From Deltaproteobacteria bacterium (GTDB taxonomy: Bacteria > Desulfobacterota > Desulfarculia > Adiutricales > Adiutricaceae), in NCBI GenBank assembly GCA_031257955.1, contig JAIRNQ010000325.1, positions 1 through 6,988 on the forward strand: a stretch of 6,988 nt of DNA, in the 5' to 3' direction. The notes below the pieces were generated by a model. The model worked only from the letters and a program-made list of their open reading frames with translations. It was not told the origin of the DNA and made no database searches. This document shows, piece after piece, positions 1 through 6,229 of this stretch (its first letter is position 1; each line of letters opens with the position of its first letter). The position numbers and the translations under genes were made by a program.

Positions 1-681
1 TCCAGAGATTCAGTTGGTTTTTGACGCCACCAACGCCAAAGGCCACCTCCAAAACGCGGCCATCCTAAAAGAGGCAGGAAAAGTGGCCATCGACCTCACC
101 CCGGCGGCGGTTGGACCTACGTGGTGCCCTGCGTCAACCTCGACCAGGTCGCGCACCTGGACAACTTTAACATGGTCACCTGCGGCGGTCAGGCCACTTT
201 GCCCATAGCCTACGCCATCAACAGGGCCGCCGGTGGCGTTTACACCGAAATAGTCGCCGCCCTGGCCTCCAAGAGCGCCGGGCCGGGAACAAGGGCTAAC
301 ATTGACGAGTTCACCGAAACCACGGCCAAGGCCCTCGTGGACATGACCGGCTGCGAAACGGGCAAGGCCATCATCATCCTAAACCCCGCCGAGCCTCCGA
401 TCATGATGACCAACACCATCTTCTCCCAGGTCAAAAACCCCGACGTGGCCAAAATCACCGAGTCGGTCAATGACATCGTAAGGCAAGTCCAGGCCTACGT
501 CCCGGGCTATACCCTCAGGGTGCCGCCGGTCATAGACGGCGATAAGGTCACGGTCATCGTTCAGGTCGAAGGGGCCGGCGATTACCTCCCCACTTATGCC
601 GGGAATCTCGACATCATAAACCAAGCGGCCATAGCCGTGGCCAACAAACTGGCGCCGTCGCTGCGTAAAGACAAGGCTTAA
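1..681 (+). CDS. mhpF: Acetaldehyde dehydrogenase (acylating), MhpF/DmpF family; 5' partial, frameshifted
   Basis: Converts acetaldehyde (or a short aldehyde) plus CoA and NAD+ to acyl-CoA; in known systems it forms a complex with the aldolase encoded next and receives the aldehyde through a channel. The N-terminal part of the NAD-binding domain (about 70 residues by comparison with remembered DmpF) lies outside the window. Reading begins in frame 2 with a stretch ending AIDLTPAAVGP (to about position 118) and resumes in frame 1 as YVVPCVNLDQ from position 118; together they match the family without a gap. The catalytic cysteine is in NMVTCGGQAT (Cys codon 181-183), followed by the family signatures KSAGPGTRANIDEFTETT, IIILNPAEPP, QAYVPGY and YAGNLDI. 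The C-terminus is complete. The single missing base near 117 may be a sequencing error or a true mutation; a -1 slip after the Pro codon would give the exact family sequence, but I see no slippery heptamer. Family assignment is very secure; whether the gene is intact is not. Confidence 0.9.
113..121 (+). other. One-base frameshift site in mhpF
   Basis: Upstream codons end gtt gga cct in frame 2; the conserved Tyr-Val-Val-Pro that follows Gly-Pro in this family is read only in frame 1, starting with tac at 118-120. One base is missing (for example ccc shortened to cc at 116-117). Without correction, frame 2 stops at 206-208 and the catalytic cysteine is lost. Confidence 0.85.
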
Positions 682-684
682 ACC

Positions 685-1689
685 ATGAAAGACAAAATAT
701 TCATAGTCGATACCACCCTTAGGGACGGCAGCCACGCCGTTAGCCACAGTTTTTCCGTCGATCAGACCACGGCCATCGCCAAGGGCTTGGACACTGTCGG
801 CATCGATCTGATCGAGATCAGCCACGGAGACGGCCTGGGTGGATCCTCATTTAATTATGGATTCAATCAAACGCCCGAATTGGCTTTACTGGAAGCCGCC
901 AACAAAGTCATCGACCGGGCCCAGCTCACGGTGTTGCTTCTCCCCGGGATCGGCACCATCGAGGATCTTAAGAAGGCCCGGGACTTTGGGGCCAAAGCGG
1001 TCAGGGTGGCAACCCACGCCACCGAAGCCGACATCGCCATCCAGCACATCCAATTTTCCAAATCCGTGGGCATGTTCACCTGCGGGTTTTTGATGATGAT
1101 CCACATGGTCGAGCCCCATGTTTTGGTGGAGCAAGCCAAAATCTTCGTCGATCACGGGGTCGATTACGTCAACATTGCCGATTCGGCGGGCTTTTTGACT
1201 CCCGAAGGGGTTAAGTCCCGGGTCGGGGCCCTAGTCGACGCTTACGACGTCCCCATAGGCTTTCATTCCCATAACAACCTAGGCCTTTCGGTGGCCAACT
1301 CCTTGGTGGCCGTCCAAGAGGGCGCCAGATACATCGACGTAACCTGCCGTGGCCTAGGCGCCGGCGCCGGCAACACGCAAAGCGAAGTATTCTGCGCCGT
1401 TTTAAAACGGGAAGGTTACGACATCGACGTTGACATTACCAGATTGATGGACGTGGCCCAGGATCTGGTAGAGCCGATAATGCACCGGGCCCAAATCATC
1501 AACACCGATTCACTTATGCTCGGCTACGCCGGCGTCTATTCCAGTTTCCTCCTCCATACCCGCCACGCGGCCGAACACTTCAACCTCAGTCCCCGGGACA
1601 TACTGGTCGAACTTGGACGCCGCCGCATGGTTGGTGGCCAGGAAGACATGATCATTGACGTGGCCTATGAACTGAGCCAGAAGAACTAA
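685..1689 (+). CDS. mhpE: 4-hydroxy-2-oxovalerate aldolase
   Basis: Class II, divalent-metal-dependent aldolase (HMGL-like TIM barrel followed by a helical communication domain) that splits 4-hydroxy-2-oxovalerate into pyruvate and acetaldehyde. The N-terminal motif DTTLRDGSHA gives Arg13, Asp14 (metal) and His17 (probable base, equivalent to BphI Arg16/Asp17/His20); HSHNNLGLSVAN supplies metal ligands His194 and His196; RGLGAGAGNTQSE is the conserved Gly-rich segment; Tyr285 in GVYSSFLLH probably corresponds to the tyrosine that controls stereochemistry in BphI. At 334 residues it is normal family length (about 335-345) and complete. The ATG lies three bases after the mhpF stop, with a weak AAGG 8 nt upstream, so translational coupling to mhpF is likely. 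The pair is best known from meta-cleavage routes, but no ring-cleavage dioxygenase or hydratase is visible here. Homocitrate synthase-like relatives are excluded by the aldolase-specific N-terminus and C-terminal domain. Confidence 0.95.
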   Translation: MKDKIFIVDTTLRDGSHAVSHSFSVDQTTAIAKGLDTVGIDLIEISHGDGLGGSSFNYGFNQTPELALLEAANKVIDRAQLTVLLLPGIGTIEDLKKARDFGAKAVRVATHATEADIAIQHIQFSKSVGMFTCGFLMMIHMVEPHVLVEQAKIFVDHGVDYVNIADSAGFLTPEGVKSRVGALVDAYDVPIGFHSHNNLGLSVANSLVAVQEGARYIDVTCRGLGAGAGNTQSEVFCAVLKREGYDIDVDITRLMDVAQDLVEPIMHRAQIINTDSLMLGYAGVYSSFLLHTRHAAEHFNLSPRDILVELGRRRMVGGQEDMIIDVAYELSQKN

Positions 1690-1733
1690 ATTCGATGAGG
1701 AGGTCAGTATTTAATTAATAGTTATCCGAAGAT

Positions 1734-1740
1734 GGGAGGT
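1734..1740 (+). promoter_or_regulatory. Strong ribosome-binding site for the Fe-S protein
   Basis: GGGAGGT ends 5 nt before the ATG at 1746 and fixes that start. A near copy of the surrounding stretch (gatgaggaggtcag, 1694-1707) lies 37 nt upstream and has no convincing gene behind it. Confidence 0.75.
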
Positions 1741-1745
1741 CAGGC

Positions 1746-2357
1746 ATGAAAAAAGTTACTTTATTGTCGCGGGTGGACACGGAAACTTGTCGGGGCTGCT
1801 CTATCTGCCAAAAAGTTTGCCCCGTTTTGGCCATAGCCGTGGTGGACAAGAAGGCCCGGGTAGACGCATCGGCCTGCCGGGGCTGTTCCAACTGCGAGTC
1901 GCGTTGCCCTTATTTCGCCGTGACCATGGTTAAAAGGGCCGATCCGTTCGTGGTCTCGGCGGACCCGGGCGCTTACGACCGAAACAAAATACGCGAGCTT
2001 TGCGAAAAGGCTCACATGAACCCTGAACAGATTTTATGTTACTGCACCGGCGTCCGGGCCGAGGAGGTGGCGGCGGCCATTTTTGGCGGGGCCAAGACCC
2101 CGGAAGAGATATCCCTGGCCACGGGCATACGCACCGGCTGTACCATTGAATGCGTCCAGCCTATCCTTAGGCTGGTTAAGGCCGCCGGGTTCGAACTTAC
2201 GCCGGTAAAAAATGGGTGGCAGTGGTATGGGGCCACGATCACCGCCTGGGAAGTCCCCAAAACGGTTGCCGAAAAATACTCAAGCCGGGGCTTTTATTTC
2301 GACGACGACCGCGAGCTCCTCGATCGTATAGCCACCACCCCACCCCAGGGGGAGTGA
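1746..2357 (+). CDS. Ferredoxin-like protein: 2x[4Fe-4S] plus BFD-like [2Fe-2S] domain
   Basis: Predicted cytoplasmic electron carrier; no signal peptide or membrane segment. Residues 15-25 and 44-54 each show CxxCxxCxxxCP (Cys15/18/21/25 and Cys44/47/50/54), the classic bacterial double [4Fe-4S] cluster fold. A linker (about 60-95) leads to a segment like BFD (bacterioferritin-associated ferredoxin) [2Fe-2S] domains: CYC at 98-100, a helix EEVAAAI, the GAKTPEEIS turn, then Cys132 and Cys136. BFD domains as I remember them end in CxxC, whereas here the pair is CTIEC (Cx3C), so the second domain is related but atypical. The last 65 residues, rich in Trp and Tyr early on (WQWYGATITAW), have no recognised motif. 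The gene follows mhpE by 56 bp with a strong RBS, so co-expression is likely. It could be a redox partner or a small subunit for a neighbouring enzyme; the actual partner is unknown. Confidence 0.85.
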   Translation: MKKVTLLSRVDTETCRGCSICQKVCPVLAIAVVDKKARVDASACRGCSNCESRCPYFAVTMVKRADPFVVSADPGAYDRNKIRELCEKAHMNPEQILCYCTGVRAEEVAAAIFGGAKTPEEISLATGIRTGCTIECVQPILRLVKAAGFELTPVKNGWQWYGATITAWEVPKTVAEKYSSRGFYFDDDRELLDRIATTPPQGE

Positions 2358-2401
2358 CCCCACTCGCTGGCCAACCAGAGCAACCGGGCCAACCAACCCA
2401 G

Positions 2402-2424
2402 CCAGGCTAGCCTGGCTAGCCAGG
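2402..2424. repeat. Two overlapping perfect 14-bp palindromes
   Basis: ccaggctagcctgg (2402-2415) and cctggctagccagg (2411-2424) are each perfectly self-complementary and share four bases, with GCTAGC at both centres. They lie in the 109-bp spacer before the LarA-like gene. They could be a protein-binding site or alternate hairpins. There is no T-run, so a simple terminator is unlikely. Confidence 0.6.
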
Positions 2425-2444
2425 TTCCACGGCATCGACCCAAC

Positions 2445-2461
2445 TAACCTCAGGGAGGTTA
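2445..2461 (+). promoter_or_regulatory. Hairpin containing the RBS of the LarA-like gene
   Basis: taacctc (2445-2451), loop agg, gaggtta (2455-2461) form a perfect 7-bp stem. The Shine-Dalgarno sequence GGGAGGT (2453-2459) is in the loop and 3' arm, 7 nt before the ATG at 2467. In RNA this would partly hide the RBS, so it decides the start and may limit or regulate translation. Regulation is inference. Confidence 0.55.
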
Positions 2462-2466
2462 ACCCC

Positions 2467-3924
2467 ATGACGCCAAAAACATATCCGCCCATCCAGCCCA
2501 TACCAGCCAAGCCTTCAATATACGGCATCGACCCAGCCCTGGTGGGCATGAGGGCCGCGGAGCTACCGGGCATAGTTTCGCTAAAACTCAGCGAACTCTT
2601 TCCGGATCTGCCGCCTACCATATACCCCAACGCCGACGACTCGGTAGACCCAATCCGCCTGGCGGCCGAAGAGGCGCTGATGAAAGTGGATATGGGTAAA
2701 ATCAAACCCTCCGATTCCGTTAACGTTCTGGCCTCTCACCATGGGTTCACCCTCTTTGGTGGCCGCCCTTACGCCGAGCTTCTAAAGGCCATTCGCGACG
2801 TAGTCGAACGCCAGACTGGCTGTACCAATATCCGACTACGGGCTGGGGTGGGCATGCGCTTTCGCGAGACCGAGGAGTATATGCGGCAATACGGCCTGGA
2901 CAAACACTACGGGGGAAAAGTGGCCGGCATAGCCCCTATCGACAAAGGGGTGGCCATTGAAACCGAAATTGGTACCCTTTATGGCTTGGATAAGGCCTAC
3001 GATGCCGATTGGATCATACATTCCCATCACTCTGACGTTCGGGAGGTCCATTTTCATCGTCAGGTAGACAAAGCGGTAAAACCCTTCGGCATGTCCTACG
3101 CCCGCTGCGAAACCCGTAGCACTTACCACCAAAACCTGGGGCCCAGGGCGGCCAACTTCATAGCCCGAGCCATCTTTGAATCAAAGTTCGTCCAAAGCAA
3201 GTTCGCGTTCGCCGCTTTCCTGGACTGTGGCCCCCACGGCATCTTGGGAGTCGACGCCGACGCCGACCTCTATGCCTTAAACGACCGGGCAACTTTCATC
3301 GGTTGCCAGCTCTACGGCAAGATCATGACCCTCTTTGGCGAAATCGACGAATGCGTGGCCGTTTTGGATTTCCCCTGCCCAGTCCCCTATGTTTTCTCCG
3401 CCGGCGTCATCTACGCCAATTTCCTTGGCGCCAACTCGGACCTCTACGACCTCGACACTCCCCTGCCCGGGTATACCTGGTATACGGAAGCCTTCTACGG
3501 CAAGGCCAATCGTCCCATATTGCCGGAAACCCCGCCCATTAACCCAGGCATCAAAATGTGCGTCCACAACTACGCTTGGATCGGCTACCCCTCGGCCTTT
3601 TTCGCCCGGCACATCCCCACGGTCGTGGTTGGGGAAAAGCAAGGCGAACTCTTTGACACCGATTCCATGAACATCGAATACATGGACCACGCCGTGACTG
3701 CCAGAAGCCTACCGCAGGCCATGGATTTCGCCCGCCAAGTGACCGGCACCGATAAGGTGATCGTTTTTGACGGGGCCATGGGCGGCCTAAACGTCAGCGA
3801 GTCGATGTCTCGGCTTTTAATTGAGCGGGCGCCCGTGGTAAGCGCCAGGGTCGGCACAGAATTGTTGCCCAAGTGGCTCCGCCAGCGGGGGGTTGATATG
3901 TCCATCTTGGAGAGACTGAAATAA
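2467..3924 (+). CDS. Divergent LarA-like (lactate racemase/DUF2088 superfamily) protein
   Basis: I assign this 485-residue soluble protein to the LarA superfamily by matching it by eye to remembered Lactobacillus LarA over most of its length. The stretch IRLRAGVGMRFRETEEYM then RQYG aligns without gaps to the LarA segment IRILVATGFHRPSTHEELV then NKYG; YDADWIIHSHHSD aligns to the EADLLISEGFIESHFF region; FAFAAFLDCGPHGILGV to LAFIINVVLDEDKKIIGSF; and LPQAMDFARQ...DKVIVFDG to the C-terminal LDEAMEKAYA...KVTVIPDG. Canonical LarA uses the Ni-pincer nucleotide, with His108 and His174 as catalytic bases and Lys184 as anchor. Here the His108 position is Met130, His174 may be His187, and no Lys is obvious at the Lys184 position; instead there is a His-rich run (His185, 187, 188, 195, 197). 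It may therefore be a non-canonical racemase/epimerase or an enzyme with another metal or reaction. No LarB, LarC or LarE is in the window. The start is set by the RBS at 2453-2459. The fold call is fair; the function is unknown. Confidence 0.6.
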   Translation: MTPKTYPPIQPIPAKPSIYGIDPALVGMRAAELPGIVSLKLSELFPDLPPTIYPNADDSVDPIRLAAEEALMKVDMGKIKPSDSVNVLASHHGFTLFGGRPYAELLKAIRDVVERQTGCTNIRLRAGVGMRFRETEEYMRQYGLDKHYGGKVAGIAPIDKGVAIETEIGTLYGLDKAYDADWIIHSHHSDVREVHFHRQVDKAVKPFGMSYARCETRSTYHQNLGPRAANFIARAIFESKFVQSKFAFAAFLDCGPHGILGVDADADLYALNDRATFIGCQLYGKIMTLFGEIDECVAVLDFPCPVPYVFSAGVIYANFLGANSDLYDLDTPLPGYTWYTEAFYGKANRPILPETPPINPGIKMCVHNYAWIGYPSAFFARHIPTVVVGEKQGELFDTDSMNIEYMDHAVTARSLPQAMDFARQVTGTDKVIVFDGAMGGLNVSESMSRLLIERAPVVSARVGTELLPKWLRQRGVDMSILERLK

Positions 3925-4022
3925 CCGACAGCTTTGCCCGCCAACACTTTGGCCGCCCAAGCTTTCACCGCCAACACTTTGGTCGCCCACACTTTCAACG
4001 CCCACGCTTTGGCCGCCGCTTT
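3925..4022. repeat. 15-bp tandem repeat array, arranged as 30-bp dimers
   Basis: Five full units start at 3939, 3954, 3969, 3984 and 3999, with a degenerate unit from 3925 and a partial one from 4014. The consensus is near CGCCMACRCTTTSRM. Units 1 and 3 differ at one base, and units 2 and 4 resemble each other more than their neighbours, which suggests a 30-bp higher-order period. The array abuts the LarA-like stop codon (3922-3924). Since 15 is a multiple of three and the units lack stops, several frames are open through it; I regard it as non-coding. Confidence 0.8.
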
Positions 4023-4025
4023 GCG

Positions 4026-4074
4026 GCGCCGAGCCGTTATGGCGTATAGCCTTTACCGCGCCGAGCCATTGGCG
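4026..4074. repeat. Direct repeat gcgccgagcc...ggcg, two copies
   Basis: gcgccgagccgttatggcg (4026-4044) recurs as gcgccgagccattggcg (4058-4074), differing by one substitution and a two-base gap, 32 bp apart. It lies between the 15-bp array and the ubiD start. Function unknown. Confidence 0.6.
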
Positions 4075-4103
4075 GCACCGAGGCGACGAAATAACTTATC
4101 CCG

Positions 4104-4133
4104 GGGCGCCTGGACCCGATTAAGCGCCCAGGC
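4104..4133 (+). promoter_or_regulatory. Two mutually exclusive hairpins just before the ubiD RBS
   Basis: gggcgc (4104-4109) can pair with gcgccc (4124-4129), or gcctgg (4108-4113) with ccaggc (4128-4133). The arms overlap, so only one can form. The RBS AAGGGGA (4134-4140, 8 nt before the ATG at 4149) begins right after the second hairpin. A regulatory role is inference. Confidence 0.35.
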
Positions 4134-4148
4134 AAGGGGAATTGTGAC

Positions 4149-5501
4149 ATGGATTTTACCCTGCGAGGCTGGCTAAGCGAACTAGAACGGCTGGGTCGGC
4201 TCAAAACCGTCTCGAGGCAAGTGAGCCCGGTCCACGAGATAGCGGCGGTCACGCTCAAAGCCGGCCCCGACGTCGCCATTATGTTTAATAACGTAACCGG
4301 CTATGACGTCCCGGTGGTAACCGGTCTGGCCGGCAGCCGCCCGGCCATGGCCGCCTCCCTGGGACTGGGCGTCCGGGAGATGTTAAATCGCTTTAACCAA
4401 GCCCTAAACTCGCCGGTACCCTGCCAGGTCGAGGCCTCGGGGCATCAGGAAGTCAAAAGTCGCGTTTATCGCGGCGAGGCCGTCGATCTGGAAAAAATAC
4501 TCCCAGCCTGCGTCCACCACGAGTTTGACAGCGGAAAATACCTCACCGCGGCCATGCTAATTACCAAGGATCCGGAAACCGGAGTCCGAAACATGGCCAT
4601 CCACCGCCACGAACTCCACGGCGGCAATAAACTCGGGGCCCTGTTGTTGCCCCGCCACACGGCCAACATTTTTAACCGGGCCGAAGCCCTCGACAAGCCC
4701 CTGGAGGTGGCTCTGATCATTGGCGCCCACCCGGTCGTACTTTTGGCTTCACAGGCCACGACCCGCCTGGGGGTGGACGAGCTGGAAATCGCCGGTGGCC
4801 TAATGGGCCAACCGTTGAAGCTGGTTAAATGCGAAACCGTGGACCTTGAGGTTCCCGTCGAAAGCGAGTTCGTCCTTGAAGGTCGCATCCTTCCCAACGT
4901 CCGACATGACGAAGGCCCCTTCGGCGAATACCCCAGAACCTACGGCCCCCAAAGCCGCCGGCACTTTCTCGAAATAGGCTGCGTCACTCACCGAGAAAAA
5001 CCCATATATCACACCATAACCCCGGCCACCCTGGAACATCTCCTCTTGGGCGCCATCCCCAGGGAAGCGACGATGTTACAGCTTATCAAGCAAGCCGTTC
5101 CCACGACCCTGGCCGTCCATTTGACCCCCTCCGGGGGTTGCCGCTACCACTGCGTCATCCAAATCGACAAGCAAAACGAGGGCGAGGCCAAAAACGCCAT
5201 CTTCGCCGCCCTGGCCAGCTCCGCCGAAATCAAACACGTAGTGGTCGTGGACAAAGACATCGACCCCTTCGATCTGGCCGACGTCGAATGGGCCATTTCC
5301 ACCCGTCTCCAGGCCTCTAAGGACGCCTTTATCGTGGCCGGGGCCATGGGCAATAAATTGGACCCCTCAGCCAACGACGGCTTAGGCGACAAATTGGGCC
5401 TCGACGCGACCACCCCCAGCGATCCCCAAGCCCGCCAACGTTTCCAAAAGATTAGGGTACCCGGGGTGGAAAACGTTAACCTGGACGACTACTTCGACTA
5501 A
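4149..5501 (+). CDS. ubiD: UbiD-family prenyl-FMN-dependent decarboxylase
   Basis: Predicted soluble (de)carboxylase that uses prenylated FMN and a divalent metal on an aromatic or alpha,beta-unsaturated acid. Family landmarks are in order: the N-terminal LRGWLSELERLGRLKTV segment; NMAIHR at 148-153, matching the prFMN/metal-binding N-x-S-I-A-R of fungal Fdc1 and giving Asn148 and catalytic Arg153; His170 in PRHTANIF; GVDELEIAGGLMGQPLKLV with acidic residues that probably include a metal ligand; and EGPFGEYPRTYG with Glu255 and Glu260, five apart as in the Fdc1 Arg-Glu-Glu triad (173/277/282). The full catalytic triad is therefore present. At 450 residues it is somewhat shorter than E. coli UbiD (about 497) and complete. 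The symbol is a family name only: the neighbours point to catabolism or carboxylic-acid metabolism, not ubiquinone synthesis. The ATG has a good RBS (4134-4140). Substrate and direction cannot be told. ubiX, its cofactor supplier, lies 728 bp downstream on the same strand. Confidence 0.92.
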   Translation: MDFTLRGWLSELERLGRLKTVSRQVSPVHEIAAVTLKAGPDVAIMFNNVTGYDVPVVTGLAGSRPAMAASLGLGVREMLNRFNQALNSPVPCQVEASGHQEVKSRVYRGEAVDLEKILPACVHHEFDSGKYLTAAMLITKDPETGVRNMAIHRHELHGGNKLGALLLPRHTANIFNRAEALDKPLEVALIIGAHPVVLLASQATTRLGVDELEIAGGLMGQPLKLVKCETVDLEVPVESEFVLEGRILPNVRHDEGPFGEYPRTYGPQSRRHFLEIGCVTHREKPIYHTITPATLEHLLLGAIPREATMLQLIKQAVPTTLAVHLTPSGGCRYHCVIQIDKQNEGEAKNAIFAALASSAEIKHVVVVDKDIDPFDLADVEWAISTRLQASKDAFIVAGAMGNKLDPSANDGLGDKLGLDATTPSDPQARQRFQKIRVPGVENVNLDDYFD

Positions 5502-5597
5502 ACGGTTCCCTTAAACGCATATAAAGCAATAAACACACTTTTCCTCACTTAGGCTTACTATATAACGACTTTTGTCAAGGTTTTGGCCCCATCCGGA

Positions 5598-5677
5598 CGC
5601 GAGCCTTAAGCCTTCCATGCTGGCCGTGAGCCTTAAGCCCTCCAGGCCCAGCCGTGAGCCTTAAGCCCTCCAGGCTT
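5598..5677. repeat. Three-copy 27/28-bp tandem repeat
   Basis: Units begin at 5598, 5625 and 5653, each with the core cgYgagccttaagccYtcca and a variable last few bases. The central CTTAAG is palindromic. Periods are 27 and 28 bp. Units are contiguous with no spacers, so this is not a CRISPR array. Role unknown; an intergenic minisatellite or a set of binding sites are both possible. Confidence 0.8.
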
Positions 5678-5877
5678 GGTACCGCCTCCGCGTTTGGGTT
5701 TTTCCGCCGCCCCCGCGAAATCGTCAAATCAGGCGGCGTCCGTCGCGTCTAACTGACATGCCTTCCCTGGCCCCTCCTGGCTTACCATCTTGTGTCCTTC
5801 GATACAAACATCATCTTAACCATTACCCATATTATACAATATTTACGTCTCTATAGGGTTTATATTTAGTATATACA

Positions 5878-5906
5878 TTGATTCGGTCATTGGAATTTGA
5901 TATAAG
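5878..5906 (+). promoter_or_regulatory. ubiX: Candidate sigma70-type promoter, distal to ubiX
   Basis: TTGATT (5878-5883), a 17-bp spacer and TATAAG (5901-5906) match the -35/-10 consensus at 4/6 and 5/6, in an AT-rich block. A transcript starting near 5913 would have a leader of roughly 315 nt before ubiX. Not verified experimentally. Confidence 0.45.
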
Positions 5907-6164
5907 GAAGTTCAAACACGTGCCGACATCATTTTGGTAAGGCTTTGGCCCGGTCGCTGGGCAGTTTTTCCATTGGCCTCATATACCAAATGGAAACAAT
6001 CGTTCGTGGGTTAAGACCACTCAAAGCGTTAAATCGACTTATCTCGCTTGGGGCCCGCAATTTTAGCGCCCGGGCAAACCCAAGGTTTTACCGCGTAGGC
6101 CATAAACGGGTTTTTGCCCAGACGTTACTGAAATACGCAATTGCCCAGACTAAACCGTTCTTAA

Positions 6165-6194
6165 TTGACTTTATTTGTGTTTTTCAAATATTTT
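6165..6194 (+). promoter_or_regulatory. ubiX: Candidate promoter proximal to ubiX
   Basis: TTGACT (6165-6170, 5/6 to consensus) is followed after 18 bp by TATTTT (6189-6194, 4/6) in a very AT-rich run, about 35 bp before the ubiX ATG. The -10 element is weak and AT-richness raises the chance of a false match. Confidence 0.35.
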
Positions 6195-6229
6195 ACATAT
6201 TTTATCAAATAATCATCCTTGGGGACCAT

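Larger units (their letters stand above)
5502..6229. other. 728-bp intergenic region between ubiD and ubiX
   Basis: No gene is supported here. In order it holds: a short mixed stretch without a clear terminator hairpin (5502-5597); a three-copy repeat (5598-5677); a GC-rich stretch with a loose 7-bp inverted repeat (5705-5711 / 5732-5738, 20-nt loop); an AT-rich block with promoter-like elements (about 5800-5910); an open but family-less stretch in frame with ubiX (5945-6229); and a second AT-rich promoter candidate (6165-6194). A 10-bp direct repeat, ttgcccagac, occurs at 6114-6123 and 6141-6150. Confidence 0.6.

Noticed and set aside
1..681. Calling mhpF a decayed pseudogene
   Set aside because: Only one base is missing, and all motifs on both sides, including the catalytic cysteine, are intact; error or very recent change is more likely than decay.
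1695..1718. Seven-codon leader peptide starting ATG AGG AGG
   Set aside because: It is simply a purine-rich RBS-like stretch read as codons; there is no RBS before it and no attenuator behind it.
3817..4005. Minus-strand open frames with pentad repeats across the 15-bp array
   Set aside because: Any stop-free 15-bp tandem repeat gives open repetitive frames on both strands; these frames also overlap the well-supported LarA-like gene.
5502..5597. Rho-independent terminator after ubiD
   Set aside because: I found no stable stem followed by a T-run.
5598..5677. CRISPR array
   Set aside because: The repeat units are contiguous, with no unique spacers, and no cas gene is near.
5750..5830. tRNA or other structured RNA gene in the ubiD-ubiX gap
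   Set aside because: No cloverleaf, T-loop signature or long paired structure could be built.
5945..6229. N-terminal extension of ubiX from a TTG at 5945, with a hydrophobic segment near its end
   Set aside because: UbiX proteins start at the GISGASG region. The upstream stretch matches no family, uses a TTG start, and its hydrophobic part comes from the AT-rich promoter-like run.
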